A stretch of 29,605 bases of DNA, taken from positions 1 to 29,605 of IMG/VR virus record IMGVR_UViG_3300025917_000486, one strand, 5' to 3'. Both the position numbers and the translations under genes were made by a program. Source of the DNA: a virus. Under the pieces are notes generated by a model. It saw only the letters and a program-made list of their open reading frames with translations, had not been told where the DNA came from and searched no databases. Shown here in pieces: positions 19,733 through 25,685 of this stretch (positions are counted from its first letter, which is position 1; each line of letters starts with the position of its first letter).

Positions 19733-21259
19733 ATGGCACGAGGGTCAGGACTCAGGAACGTACTCGCGGCGCTGGACAGGAGCGGAAGTCGGGTCAAGCA
19801 GCACGGTGGGTACTACACCGCCCAGTGCCCGGCACACGAGGACCGGAACGCTTCCCTCAGCATCACCCAGGGCGAGAAGGGCGCGGTGCTCAACTGTCAC
19901 GCCCGGTGCGCCACCGACGACATCCGCATCGCGCTCGACCTCAACTGGCCCGACCTGTTCGACAACGGCGGCCAGATGGGGGACGAGGACCGTCAGCTCG
20001 CGGCCGACCTGTGGATGCCCTGCCAGAAGAACGGCTGCGGCGGCCACAAGTCGGCCGAGTACCGGTATTCGGACGAGAACGGGAACTTCCTCTACGCGGT
20101 CGCGCGGTGCTCGCGCAAGGGTGACGGCTGCCCGCAGCCGTTCGCCCAGTGGGTGCCGGACGCCAGCAAGAAGTTCGGTAAGAAGTGGGGTCTGCCCTCC
20201 TCGGTGCGCCGGGTGCTCTACAACCTGGCGAAGGTGATCGAGGCGGCGAAGGCCGGGCGCCGGATCTGGCTCATGGAGGGCGAGAAGGACGCCGACCGGA
20301 TGAGGCGGGACTTCCCCGATGAAGCGGTGACGACCATCGTCTCGGGTGCGGGCAAGTCGAAGTGGCGGCTGGAGTACGGCCGCTACTTCAAGGGCGCCTC
20401 CGAGGTGATCATCGTGGCCGACTGCGACCGCACCGGCCTGGAGTTCGCCGAGGAGGTGCACAAGCACCTGAGCAATGTGGTGACCAAGGTCAAGGTGGTG
20501 TGCTCGCCGCTCATGGCCGACGGCGCCGACTTCTCCGATCACCGTGATCACGGATTCGGTCTCGACGAGTTCGAGATCGTGCCCTTCACGCCGATCAAGA
20601 AGCGGCCCGAGATGGTGATCCTGGTCGAGGAGGAGCACCGCGAGAAGCCAGTGGTGTTCAGCGGCTTCAGTCAGGAGTCCGTCGAGCGCAGCCTGGTCGG
20701 ATCGATTCTGCGGTACGGCCACTCCTACGGGATCGCCGAGGTCGACATCCAGACCGACAGCCGCATGAACGTGATCATCAAGGCGGCTGCCCGGCTGGCC
20801 CGGCAGGAGAACGTGATCACGCCGGACATGGTGGCGGCCGAGGTTGAGGAGATGGGGGTAAGCACCTTCGAGAAGGTGCTGCCCTACGCCCTCGAACTGG
20901 AAGCGGTCGCCTTCGACGACACGACCAAGCCGCTCGTCGCAGCGCGCATCCTGCGGGAGCGCACCATGCGTCGGATGCTGGCGCTTGTCAGCCGGGCCAC
21001 CGAGTCGGCGGCCCAGGATGAGAAGAGGCCGCTGGATCAAATCCTTGCCGAGGTCGGCCGGACGGCGGAACGGATGAACGAGGAGTACGTCTCGCTGGAG
21101 CGCGAGTACTGCGAACCGGTCGGCGACGTGTTCACCGGGGACGTCCTCGAAGAGATCGTCATGATGGAAGAGATCGAGCAGGAGAAGACGAACGTCACCC
21201 CGATGCACCCGAAGAAGCAGGGTGTGACGTACCGGCCCAGGGCGGTCCAGGGAAGCTGA
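19733..21259 (+). CDS. DNA primase with CHC2-type zinc finger, TOPRIM and DnaB-N-like C-terminus
   Basis: A 508-residue primase. A CHC2-type zinc finger is formed by C32-x2-H35 (CPAH) and C55-x3-C59. A second Cys cluster (C97, C102, C126, C133) follows. The TOPRIM catalytic domain has E182 and E184 in MEGEKDA, and D230/D232 in ADCDRTG. It makes RNA primers for the DnaB-type helicase encoded upstream. The C-terminal part (about 312-450) resembles the N-terminal domain and linker helix of DnaB (ESVERSLVGSIL; ARILRERTMRRMLALV), as in bacterial DnaG, where this region binds the helicase. ATG 19733 follows AGAGAGG; the in-frame extension upstream has no better site. Confidence 0.92.
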   Translation: MARGSGLRNVLAALDRSGSRVKQHGGYYTAQCPAHEDRNASLSITQGEKGAVLNCHARCATDDIRIALDLNWPDLFDNGGQMGDEDRQLAADLWMPCQKNGCGGHKSAEYRYSDENGNFLYAVARCSRKGDGCPQPFAQWVPDASKKFGKKWGLPSSVRRVLYNLAKVIEAAKAGRRIWLMEGEKDADRMRRDFPDEAVTTIVSGAGKSKWRLEYGRYFKGASEVIIVADCDRTGLEFAEEVHKHLSNVVTKVKVVCSPLMADGADFSDHRDHGFGLDEFEIVPFTPIKKRPEMVILVEEEHREKPVVFSGFSQESVERSLVGSILRYGHSYGIAEVDIQTDSRMNVIIKAAARLARQENVITPDMVAAEVEEMGVSTFEKVLPYALELEAVAFDDTTKPLVAARILRERTMRRMLALVSRATESAAQDEKRPLDQILAEVGRTAERMNEEYVSLEREYCEPVGDVFTGDVLEEIVMMEEIEQEKTNVTPMHPKKQGVTYRPRAVQGS

Positions 21260-21284
21260 CATGGCCCAGGCCATCTGGTAATCT
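21256..21284 (+). promoter_or_regulatory. Promoter with operator in the spacer
   Basis: CTGACA (21256-21261), then a 17-bp spacer beginning with TGGCCCAGGCCA (21262-21273), then -10 TAATCT (21279-21284). This is the clearest promoter in the window. The -35 overlaps the last codons of primase. Confidence 0.75.
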
Positions 21285-21300
21285 CAACAGAAGGAAACGG

Positions 21301-21323
21301 AGCCCCGGTTGAGAACCGGGGCT
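21301..21323 (+). terminator. Hairpin just downstream of promoter
   Basis: Perfect 10-bp stem AGCCCCGGTT / AACCGGGGCT with a GAG loop followed by TTT, between the promoter at 21256-21284 and GTG 21340. It can end primase transcripts or attenuate the new one. Confidence 0.6.
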
Positions 21324-21339
21324 TTCGGAAGGAGACGAC

Positions 21340-21561
21340 GTGGCACGCAAGGGACGCGAGAAGTACTACGAGGATCTGCTGGAGGAGGCAGAGTCCCCGA
21401 AGGAGCGGTTCGAGGTTCTGCGCAGCAGGCTGCTGGCGGACGTCAAGCGCCTGCCCGTCGAGCTGCGCGACGGCGCCTACGCCAGCGCGGCCGATGCGCT
21501 GAAGAGCGTCATCGAGGCCATCGACGACGCGATCGAGGACATCCGGCCGGTGGGCGTATGA
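21340..21561 (+). CDS. Hypothetical protein, 73 aa
   Basis: A 73-residue helical protein starting at GTG 21340 behind GGAAGGAG. It is strongly charged (MARKGREKYYEDLLEEAESPKERFEVLRSRLLADVKRLP) and ends in a second helix (ALKSVIEAIDDAIEDI), so a coiled-coil or small helical bundle is likely. Its stop overlaps the next start (ATGA). First gene of the operon running to the sortase-like gene. Confidence 0.65.
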   Translation: MARKGREKYYEDLLEEAESPKERFEVLRSRLLADVKRLPVELRDGAYASAADALKSVIEAIDDAIEDIRPVGV

Positions 21562-21950
21562 GGATCGACGGCACCCGCCTGGACCTGCGCACCATGGCCG
21601 ACCGGATCAACCGCAAGCCGCTGATCGGCGGCCGTCGGCACCTTGGAGTCGGCGGCGACATGGTCATCGTCAGCGAACTCGGCCACCCGGACCAGGCGGG
21701 GATCGGCATCGGTACGCCCGGTCCGTGGGTGACCATCCACTGCATCACGCGCGGGTACGACGAGCACATGTCGCCCATCGACCGGGACGGCTGGCTGGAC
21801 GTCGCCGCCCTGACGCCCTGGCGGGAGTACTGGCTGGAGCTGGATCCGCTCGGCGGTGTCAGGGTGGAACGAGCCGACTCGGACGGCAACAGCTTCCGCT
21901 GGTACTGGCCGCTTCCCTCTGATTCCTGGAGGTGGATCCAGTGCGGGTGA
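21558..21950 (+). CDS. Hypothetical protein, paralog of the next gene (member 1), 130 aa
   Basis: A 130-residue protein starting at ATG 21558 with a four-base overlap. It begins MRIDGTRLDLRTM, closely matching MRVNTGRLDLKSL of the next gene. Aligned beta stretches (GDMVIVSELG with GEPCIITTGG; PWREYWLELDPLGGVRVERA with GFPVYWLHLGKLAPRRLYTV) suggest a shared beta-rich fold. No catalytic motif. Paralogy and function are inferred only from this comparison. Confidence 0.65.
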   Translation: MRIDGTRLDLRTMADRINRKPLIGGRRHLGVGGDMVIVSELGHPDQAGIGIGTPGPWVTIHCITRGYDEHMSPIDRDGWLDVAALTPWREYWLELDPLGGVRVERADSDGNSFRWYWPLPSDSWRWIQCG

Positions 21951-22366
21951 ACACCGGTCGCCTCGACCTGAAGAGCCTCAACGTCGGCGAGCCCTGCATC
22001 ATCACGACCGGCGGCTCGTCGATCAAGCTGGTGCACACCGGCCAGACCATCGAGATGGGCCTGTACCTCACAGGTGTCGGCATGCAGCCGCTCGCCGACG
22101 ACCGCCTGCTGCGGATCGAGCACGTCAAGGGGTTCCCCGTCTACTGGCTGCACCTGGGCAAGCTGGCCCCGAGGCGGCTGTACACGGTTCTCGTGACGAG
22201 CCCGCCCCGGATGCACGACGAGGCCATGGGCCCCCGCTTCAGCGGGATGCCGGGCTGGCAGATCAGTGACGACACCCCAGGAAGCGGCCCGCAGCCGGGC
22301 GAGATGGAGTCCGGCGGCCGGAGCTGGAACCTGCTGGGCAAACTGCTGGGAAGGAGGGGAGACTGA
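21941..22366 (+). CDS. Hypothetical protein, paralog member 2, 141 aa
   Basis: A 141-residue protein starting at GTG 21941 with TGGAGG upstream, overlapping the previous gene by ten bases. The first ~85 residues align with member 1. A polar, Pro/Gly/Ser-rich tail follows (DDTPGSGPQPGEMESGGRS). A longer in-frame reading from 21932 is possible. Function unknown; a single ancestral duplication would explain the pair. Confidence 0.65.
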   Translation: MRVNTGRLDLKSLNVGEPCIITTGGSSIKLVHTGQTIEMGLYLTGVGMQPLADDRLLRIEHVKGFPVYWLHLGKLAPRRLYTVLVTSPPRMHDEAMGPRFSGMPGWQISDDTPGSGPQPGEMESGGRSWNLLGKLLGRRGD

Positions 22367-22830
22367 TGGACCGCAGAGAGCTGCTGTTCCAGGACGAGTA
22401 CTGGGTGGACGGTCCGGGCCGGATCCACCGGGTTGCCGACATGGACATCAAGCACGCCCAGAACACCTACCGGTACCTGACCATGGCCGACCGGGCGCTG
22501 GCCCACCTCGACCTTCTGATCTCCTCGTACCTGCTGGGGCCGGGCCCGAGCGGGGACGCCGCGACCGACGCCTACGAGGGCGAGCTGGCCCGGCTGGAGG
22601 CGGCGCGCAGCAACCCCATCGGCTGGATCAAGGAGCTGCCCTTGCTGGTGGCCCTCCAGGAGCGCGGCTGGGGCAACCCCGAACCGAAGCCGAAGCCCCG
22701 GCACCGGGAGCTGCTGGTGGTGCTCAAGGTCAAGATCGGTCACGACGCTGACGCGAATCCGGTCGAATGGGACATCGAAGAGGCAGTGAAGGCGCTGCCC
22801 TACGACATCGAGATCACCGACGTGCGGTGA
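22366..22830 (+). CDS. Hypothetical protein, 154 aa
   Basis: A 154-residue protein starting at ATG 22366, sharing one base with the previous stop, with AAGGAGGGG upstream. It has an N-terminal acidic, aromatic stretch (LLFQDEYWVDGPGRIHRV), helices in the middle and a C-terminal beta unit (LLVVLKVKIGHDADANPVEW). No catalytic motif or membrane segment is seen. Operon membership is clear; function unknown. Confidence 0.65.
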   Translation: MDRRELLFQDEYWVDGPGRIHRVADMDIKHAQNTYRYLTMADRALAHLDLLISSYLLGPGPSGDAATDAYEGELARLEAARSNPIGWIKELPLLVALQERGWGNPEPKPKPRHRELLVVLKVKIGHDADANPVEWDIEEAVKALPYDIEITDVR

Positions 22831-22849
22831 TCCGGAAAGGCGGAACGAC

Positions 22850-23476
22850 GTGAGACGGAGACGACTGCTGGCGCTCAGTGCTGCCGGGGTCCTGGTGGCC
22901 TCGACCTGCACGGCCGCCACGGCGGCCGGAACGGAGGAGCGACCGGCCACGGCGCGAGCGGTCGCCTCCGTGCGCATCGAGCTGCCACCGCTCGGCCGGA
23001 TCGAGGGACCGAAACCCGAGCCCCGGCCGACCCTCACTCCGCCGGTCCGCACGAAGGCTCCCACGGTCAAGCCGAAGCCCGTGGTGAAGCCCAAGTCGAA
23101 GCCGACCAAGACGGTGAAGAGGAAGCCCGCCGAGCCGGTCACCCGGATCGGCGGGTACGTCTTCTGCGGGTCGGCCGTTGCGTCGGCCCAGCGCTGCATC
23201 GACCAGGGCAAGCTGACGCTGTACTACCCGGCAGGGGTGAGGACGCTGGCGGGGCACAACTACATGGGCTGGTCCTGGATGGATGACCTGCCCGTGGGCC
23301 GGAAGGTGGTCATCGGCTCGGGCGCCCTGGCGGGCACGTACCGGGTGTACGGCCACGGCTGGGCGAAGCGGGGCAGCCAGGGTGGCACCTTCCCGTCGGC
23401 CGGTCTCGGCGCTTCGGTGGCGCTTCAGACGTGCACGAGCAGTGGAACGGGCTTCTCTTTCCTCCGTCGTGCGTGA
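22850..23476 (+). CDS. Secreted sortase-like protein
   Basis: A 208-residue protein starting at GTG 22850 behind GGAAAGGCGG. It has a signal peptide (MRRRRLLALSAAGVLVASTC, then an AXA-type site around residue 26), a Pro/Lys-rich spacer (about 55-98, cell-wall-spanning style) and a compact C-terminal domain. In that domain LAGHN (H136), VALQTC (C195) and a C-terminal Arg pair (R206-R207) fit the His-Cys-Arg triad of class E/F sortases, where the cysteine sits in a TLxTC strand. Two extra cysteines (C106, C116) may form a disulfide. It would act outside the membrane. The domain is short, so it could be an inactive relative. Proteins of this type are known from streptomycetes. Confidence 0.65.
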   Translation: MRRRRLLALSAAGVLVASTCTAATAAGTEERPATARAVASVRIELPPLGRIEGPKPEPRPTLTPPVRTKAPTVKPKPVVKPKSKPTKTVKRKPAEPVTRIGGYVFCGSAVASAQRCIDQGKLTLYYPAGVRTLAGHNYMGWSWMDDLPVGRKVVIGSGALAGTYRVYGHGWAKRGSQGGTFPSAGLGASVALQTCTSSGTGFSFLRRA

Positions 23477-23493
23477 GGCTCGTCACCGAAAAC

Positions 23494-23525
23494 CGCTATG
23501 AGATAGCGAAGTTCTGCGGTAGAGT
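23494..23525 (+). promoter_or_regulatory. Promoter of the tRNA array with inverted repeat
   Basis: -10 TAGAGT at 23520-23525. CGCTAT-GAG-ATAGCG (23494-23508), a perfect inverted repeat, occupies the -35 region. The tRNA genes start 40 nt downstream of the -10. Confidence 0.55.
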
Positions 23526-23565
23526 AGTACTTGTAGCCGGGAGGGGAAACCTTCCCGGCGGGCAA

Positions 23566-23640
23566 AGGGATATAGCTCAGTTCGGCCAGAGCAGCCGTCT
23601 CCAAAGCGGCGTGTCGTAGGTTCAAATCCTGCTATCCCTG
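23566..23640 (+). tRNA. tRNA-Trp (CCA)
   Basis: Complete cloverleaf: acceptor AGGGATA/TATCCCT, D stem GCTC/GAGC, anticodon loop CTCCAAA (CCA), T-arm GTAGG-TTCAAAT-CCTGC, G discriminator. No encoded CCA. Confidence 0.95.
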
Positions 23641-23642
23641 CT

Positions 23643-23683
23643 GGTTCCCCGGGGTTACAACCCCCCCGTCACCCTGGGGAACC
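23643..23683 (+). terminator. Inter-tRNA hairpin
   Basis: GGTTCCCC / GGGGAACC stem of 8 bp with a 25-nt loop, between tRNA-Trp and tRNA-Pro. It may be a processing or stabilising hairpin. Confidence 0.4.
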
Positions 23684-23689
23684 TTCAAT

Positions 23690-23764
23690 CGGAATGTGGC
23701 TCAGCTTGCGTAGAGCACTCGCTTCGGGAGCGAGAGGTCGCGGGTTCAAATCCCGCCATTCCGA
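23690..23764 (+). tRNA. tRNA-Pro (CGG)
   Basis: Acceptor CGGAATG/CATTCCG, anticodon stem CTCGC/GCGAG with loop TTCGGGA (CGG), T-arm GCGGG-TTCAAAT-CCCGC, A discriminator. Confidence 0.93.
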
Positions 23765-23766
23765 CT

Positions 23767-23832
23767 GGACTCCGGGCGGCGTATCGGAAGTACCTCTTTC
23801 CCTTACGACGTCGTCCACTCCGCCCGGAGTCC
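23767..23832 (+). other. Long inter-tRNA hairpin
   Basis: Perfect 13-bp stem GGACTCCGGGCGG / CCGCCCGGAGTCC with a 40-nt loop, starting 3 nt after tRNA-Pro. Likely folded in the tRNA precursor and possibly an RNase III-type processing site. Confidence 0.45.
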
Positions 23833-23863
23833 GCAGTTCCCGCTGCCGCCAGGTCTACAGCCT

Positions 23864-23949
23864 GGGAATCGCGAGGTTGGTGTCTCGCAAAGGGAGGAAC
23901 CTGTCCATCGATCCAGCGGGTGGTCGATTAAAGATCGGGCAGGATTCTC
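23864..23949 (+). other. Possible three-way-junction RNA
   Basis: Three stems fit one junction: GGGAAT/ATTCTC (with a G-U), GCGAG-8 nt-CTCGC (a D-arm-like hairpin with GTTGGTGT loop), and CCTGTCC/GGGCAGG enclosing a further stem with a 7-nt loop AGCGGGT. The ~86-nt size is tRNA-like, but there is no T-arm. It could be a decayed tRNA or a chance fold. Confidence 0.3.
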
Positions 23950-23955
23950 CCGACA

Positions 23956-24030
23956 GAACTCCGGGGCCTAGCGTTGTTTCTCAGCTCGCTATCCCATGCA
24001 AGTCTGCGTCCCTCCTAGGACCCGGAGTTC
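23956..24030 (+). other. Long hairpin before tRNA-Thr
   Basis: GAACTCCGGG / CCCGGAGTTC, 10 bp perfect, plus inner CCTAG/CTAGG, ending 2 nt before tRNA-Thr. The arm CTCCGGG recurs from the hairpin at 23767. Confidence 0.4.
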
Positions 24031-24032
24031 AT

Positions 24033-24105
24033 GCCTCCGTAGCTCAGTCGGTAGAGCGCCGTCTTCGTAAGTCGGATGCCATCGGTTCAATTCCGGTCGG
24101 GGGCT
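24033..24105 (+). tRNA. tRNA-Thr (CGT)
   Basis: Acceptor GCCTCCG/CGGGGGC with one T-G pair, D stem GCTC/GAGC, loop TTCGTAA (CGT), T-arm ATCGG-TTCAATT-CCGGT, T discriminator. One T-T mismatch in the anticodon stem. Confidence 0.85.
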
Positions 24106-24110
24106 CGCAG

Positions 24111-24184
24111 ATCCCTGTAGCTCAGTCGGTCAGAGCACTCCCCTCATAAGGGAAAGGCCACTGGTTCAAGTCCAGTCAGGGATA
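24111..24184 (+). tRNA. tRNA-Met (CAT)
   Basis: Acceptor ATCCCTG/CAGGGAT, anticodon loop CTCATAA (CAT), T-arm CTGG-TTCAAGT-CCAG, A discriminator. It lacks the initiator GGG stem, so elongator Met or lysidine-modified Ile are both possible. One C-A mismatch at the base of the anticodon stem. Confidence 0.85.
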
Positions 24185-24188
24185 CGAA

Positions 24189-24225
24189 GGTGCGGCGCGG
24201 ACTCATAATCCGTAAGCCGTATGCC
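24189..24225 (+). pseudogene. tRNA-Met-like anticodon-arm remnant
   Basis: CGGA-CTCATAA-TCCG (24198-24212) is a perfect anticodon arm with the same CTCATAA loop as the adjacent tRNA-Met, and flanking bases can extend the stem. The D arm, T arm and normal acceptor are missing. It looks like a truncated duplicate or a tRNA mimic. Confidence 0.5.
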
Positions 24226-24268
24226 AGCAGAAGGATCGGGAGGACAGAACCGGCCGGACGCTAGGCAG

Positions 24269-24304
24269 ACCCCTGGTGGAACGCTGTCCCGGGAAACCAG
24301 GGGT
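24269..24304 (+). other. Hairpin upstream of the 40-aa gene
   Basis: Perfect 9-bp stem ACCCCTGGT / ACCAGGGGT with an 18-nt loop in the segment between the tRNA remnant and GTG 24341. Confidence 0.4.
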
Positions 24305-24340
24305 TCCTGTTGGAATCGGGACAAGAAAGAAGGTGCGATC

Positions 24341-24463
24341 GTGAGCTGTAAGTGCAAGGCTCGGACGTACGAAGGGCACCTGAAGAAGGTGCAGAAGGAC
24401 GGATACCCCGTCCACGTCTACACGGGCCACTACTGGGGCCCCAAGGACGACAGACAGAACTGA
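24341..24463 (+). CDS. Small protein, 40 aa, inside the tRNA array
   Basis: A 40-residue frame starting at GTG 24341 behind AAGAAGG. The sequence is basic with a CKC pair near the N-terminus (MSCKCKARTYEGHLKKVQK) and a histidine/aromatic stretch (YPVHVYTGHYWGPK). It lies 8 nt before tRNA-Lys. The good ribosome-binding site and gene-like third positions support coding; the function is unknown. Confidence 0.55.
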   Translation: MSCKCKARTYEGHLKKVQKDGYPVHVYTGHYWGPKDDRQN

Positions 24464-24470
24464 AGAACGC

Positions 24471-24543
24471 GCGCCCTTAGCTCAGTTGGCAGAGCAGGGG
24501 ATTCTTAATCCTCGTGTCACTGGTTCAAGTCCAGTAGGGCGTA
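24471..24543 (+). tRNA. tRNA-Lys (CTT)
   Basis: Acceptor GCGCCCT/AGGGCGT (terminal G-T), D stem GCTC/GAGC, loop TTCTTAA (CTT), T-arm ACTGG-TTCAAGT-CCAGT, A discriminator. Confidence 0.92.
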
Positions 24544-24546
24544 CTG

Positions 24547-24581
24547 CCGCATCCTCACGGCTTCCTGGGGCTTGGATGCGG
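24547..24581 (+). other. Inter-tRNA hairpin
   Basis: Perfect 8-bp stem CCGCATCC / GGATGCGG with a 19-nt loop, 4 nt after tRNA-Lys. Confidence 0.4.
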
Positions 24582-24633
24582 TCGGCCTGGATCCTGCCTT
24601 GGTCACGCTTGGCGCGAAGGGTGAAAGGCTGAT

Positions 24634-24707
24634 GGAGGTGTGGCCCAGTTGGATGGGGCAGCCGACTACGGATCGGAAGGACGGGGGTTCGAATCCCTCC
24701 ATCTCCA
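24634..24707 (+). tRNA. tRNA-Arg (ACG)
   Basis: Acceptor GGAGGTG/CATCTCC with one G-T pair, D stem GCCC/GGGC, loop CTACGGA (ACG), T-arm with TTCGAAT, A discriminator. First anticodon-stem pair is a G-A mismatch. ACG would need A34 deamination to read all CGN codons. Confidence 0.85.
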
Positions 24708-24730
24708 CGAGACCCCCTGACGGGTCTATC

Positions 24731-24777
24731 GGGAGCCCCGCCGTAAGGCGGAGGCCGGGAAAGCGGGGCTCCCTTTT
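24731..24777 (+). terminator. Rho-independent terminator inside the tRNA array
   Basis: Stem GGGAGCCCCGC / GCGGGGCTCCC (11 bp) with a GC inner stem, followed by TTTT. It is the only strong T-run terminator in the array, so the array may be two or more transcripts. Confidence 0.7.
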
Positions 24778-24802
24778 CAACTCAACAGCGGTAAGAAGCA
24801 AT

Positions 24803-24876
24803 GGTCTCGTGGCTCAGTTCGGCAGAGCACTCGGTTGTCATCCGAGAGGTCGCGGGTTCAAATCCCGTCGGGACCG
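24803..24876 (+). tRNA. tRNA-Asp (GTC)
   Basis: Acceptor GGTCTCG/CGGGACC (T-G at one position), loop TTGTCAT (GTC), anticodon stem CTCGG/CCGAG, T-arm GCGGG-TTCAAAT-CCCGT, G discriminator. Confidence 0.94.
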
Positions 24877-24897
24877 CTGGCTTCGGAGGCAGATTCC

Positions 24898-24933
24898 GGT
24901 GGAGTTCGTGGCTCACAAGGCCACTATCCACCG
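24898..24933 (+). other. Inter-tRNA two-stem hairpin
   Basis: Outer GGTGGA/TCCACC and inner GTGGC/GCCAC stems with a 7-nt loop. The 150-nt stretch 24877-25027 holds no complete tRNA and no convincing gene; only short hairpins are visible. Confidence 0.4.
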
Positions 24934-25027
24934 GGCAGAGAGTGAGGCAAAGCGAGTCCATGAGCCAACCTTCTCCGGGAGGCGAGTGGAGGGCGGCCCC
25001 TGCCCAGCTATACATCAAGGGGTGCAA

Positions 25028-25103
25028 GGCCCTGTAGCTCAGTTCGCGAAAGAGCGCTCGCCTGAAAAGCGAGAGGTCGCCCGTTCAAATCGGGCCGGGG
25101 CCA
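25028..25103 (+). tRNA. tRNA-Phe (GAA)
   Basis: Acceptor GGCCCTG/CGGGGCC, anticodon stem CTCGC/GCGAG with loop CTGAAAA (GAA), T-arm GCCCG-TTCAAAT-CGGGC, A discriminator. Confidence 0.94.
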
Positions 25104-25107
25104 CTGG

Positions 25108-25195
25108 CCGGACGGTAAGCTATCAACGCAGCCCCACTGTGGCGGGTGGGACATACATGCGAAGATAGTCCATGCGTGGAAGCATTGCCGTCCGG
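25108..25195 (+). other. Long inter-tRNA hairpin
   Basis: Perfect 8-bp outer arms CCGGACGG / CCGTCCGG with a ~72-nt inner region that contains a CCCAC/GTGGG stem. It bridges tRNA-Phe and tRNA-Gln. Confidence 0.4.
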
Positions 25196-25327
25196 TTGCC
25201 AACAATTCAAGAGCGATCCCCCGTAGGTTAATTGGCAGACCGCCGGTCTCTGGAATCGGAAGTTTTGGTTCAAGTCCAGACGGGGGAGCGTGCACGTGGC
25301 GGAGATAGGAGTGCGGTCCGGTTGCCA
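25190..25327 (+). repeat. 12-bp direct repeats flanking tRNA-Gln
   Basis: GTCCGGTTGCCA occurs at 25190-25201 and 25316-25327, on either side of tRNA-Gln, with a 126-bp period. It may mark duplication or insertion of the tRNA unit. Confidence 0.6.
25217..25288 (+). tRNA. tRNA-Gln (CTG)
   Basis: Acceptor TCCCCCG/CGGGGGA, D stem GGTT/GACC, anticodon stem CCGGT/ATCGG with loop CTCTGGA (CTG), T-arm TTTGG-TTCAAGT-CCAGA, G discriminator. Confidence 0.9.
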
Positions 25328-25344
25328 TCCGCCCGACAACCGGA
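25317..25344 (+). other. Inter-tRNA hairpin
   Basis: Perfect 8-bp stem TCCGGTTG / CAACCGGA with a 12-nt loop between tRNA-Gln and tRNA-Asn. Confidence 0.4.
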
Positions 25345-25423
25345 ACAGTTGAGAAGCGCAGCAGAACAAGGTCGGTGCGCCGCGTGGTGCTAGGGATGAG
25401 GCCCACTACAATTTCAGATTCGA

Positions 25424-25496
25424 TCTCCTGTAGCTCAACCGGCAGAGCGCCGGATTGTTAATCCGGATGTTACTGGTTCAAGTCCAGTCAGGAGAG
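25424..25496 (+). tRNA. tRNA-Asn (GTT)
   Basis: Acceptor TCTCCTG/CAGGAGA, anticodon stem CCGGA/TCCGG with loop TTGTTAA (GTT), T-arm ACTGG-TTCAAGT-CCAGT, G discriminator. Confidence 0.94.
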
Positions 25497-25565
25497 CGTG
25501 TGCCGACGACACCATATCCTTCCGTGGTCTGAAAAACCCGGTCGGAATTACAGTCGGTGGTAAAG

Positions 25566-25587
25566 GACCGCATTGCGCAGTGCGGTC
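25566..25587 (+). other. Hairpin before the unusual tRNA-like gene
   Basis: GACCGCA / TGCGGTC, 7 bp perfect with an 8-nt loop, ending right before 25588. Confidence 0.35.
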
Positions 25588-25685
25588 GCGCGTGTAAGGG
25601 AACTCCGAGTCAGAGCCCGGCGAACAGGGCACTCGGAAAGGCCCTGTGGAGACGTCCAGTGCAGGTTCGATCCCTGCCTCGCGCA
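25588..25685 (+). ncRNA. Non-canonical type II tRNA-like RNA
   Basis: A clear T-arm (GCAGG-TTCGATC-CCTGC, 25661-25677) is followed by CTCGCGC plus A, which pairs with 5' GCGCGTG at 25588 with one T-T mismatch. A small variable-type hairpin TGGA-GACG-TCCA precedes the T-arm. CAGGGC/GCCCTG can act as anticodon stem, but its loop ACTCGGAAAG is 10 nt and the D arm is abnormal. It looks like a degenerate or unusual Ser-type tRNA. No anticodon is called with confidence. Confidence 0.45.

Noticed and set aside
19745-21274. Long minus-strand frame opposite the primase
   Set aside because: The primase on the plus strand has zinc finger and TOPRIM motifs; the antisense product has no motif and His/Asp-rich shadow composition.
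24572-25168. Plus-strand frame covering several tRNAs
   Set aside because: It reads through tRNA-Arg, tRNA-Asp and tRNA-Phe and a terminator, so it is not a gene.
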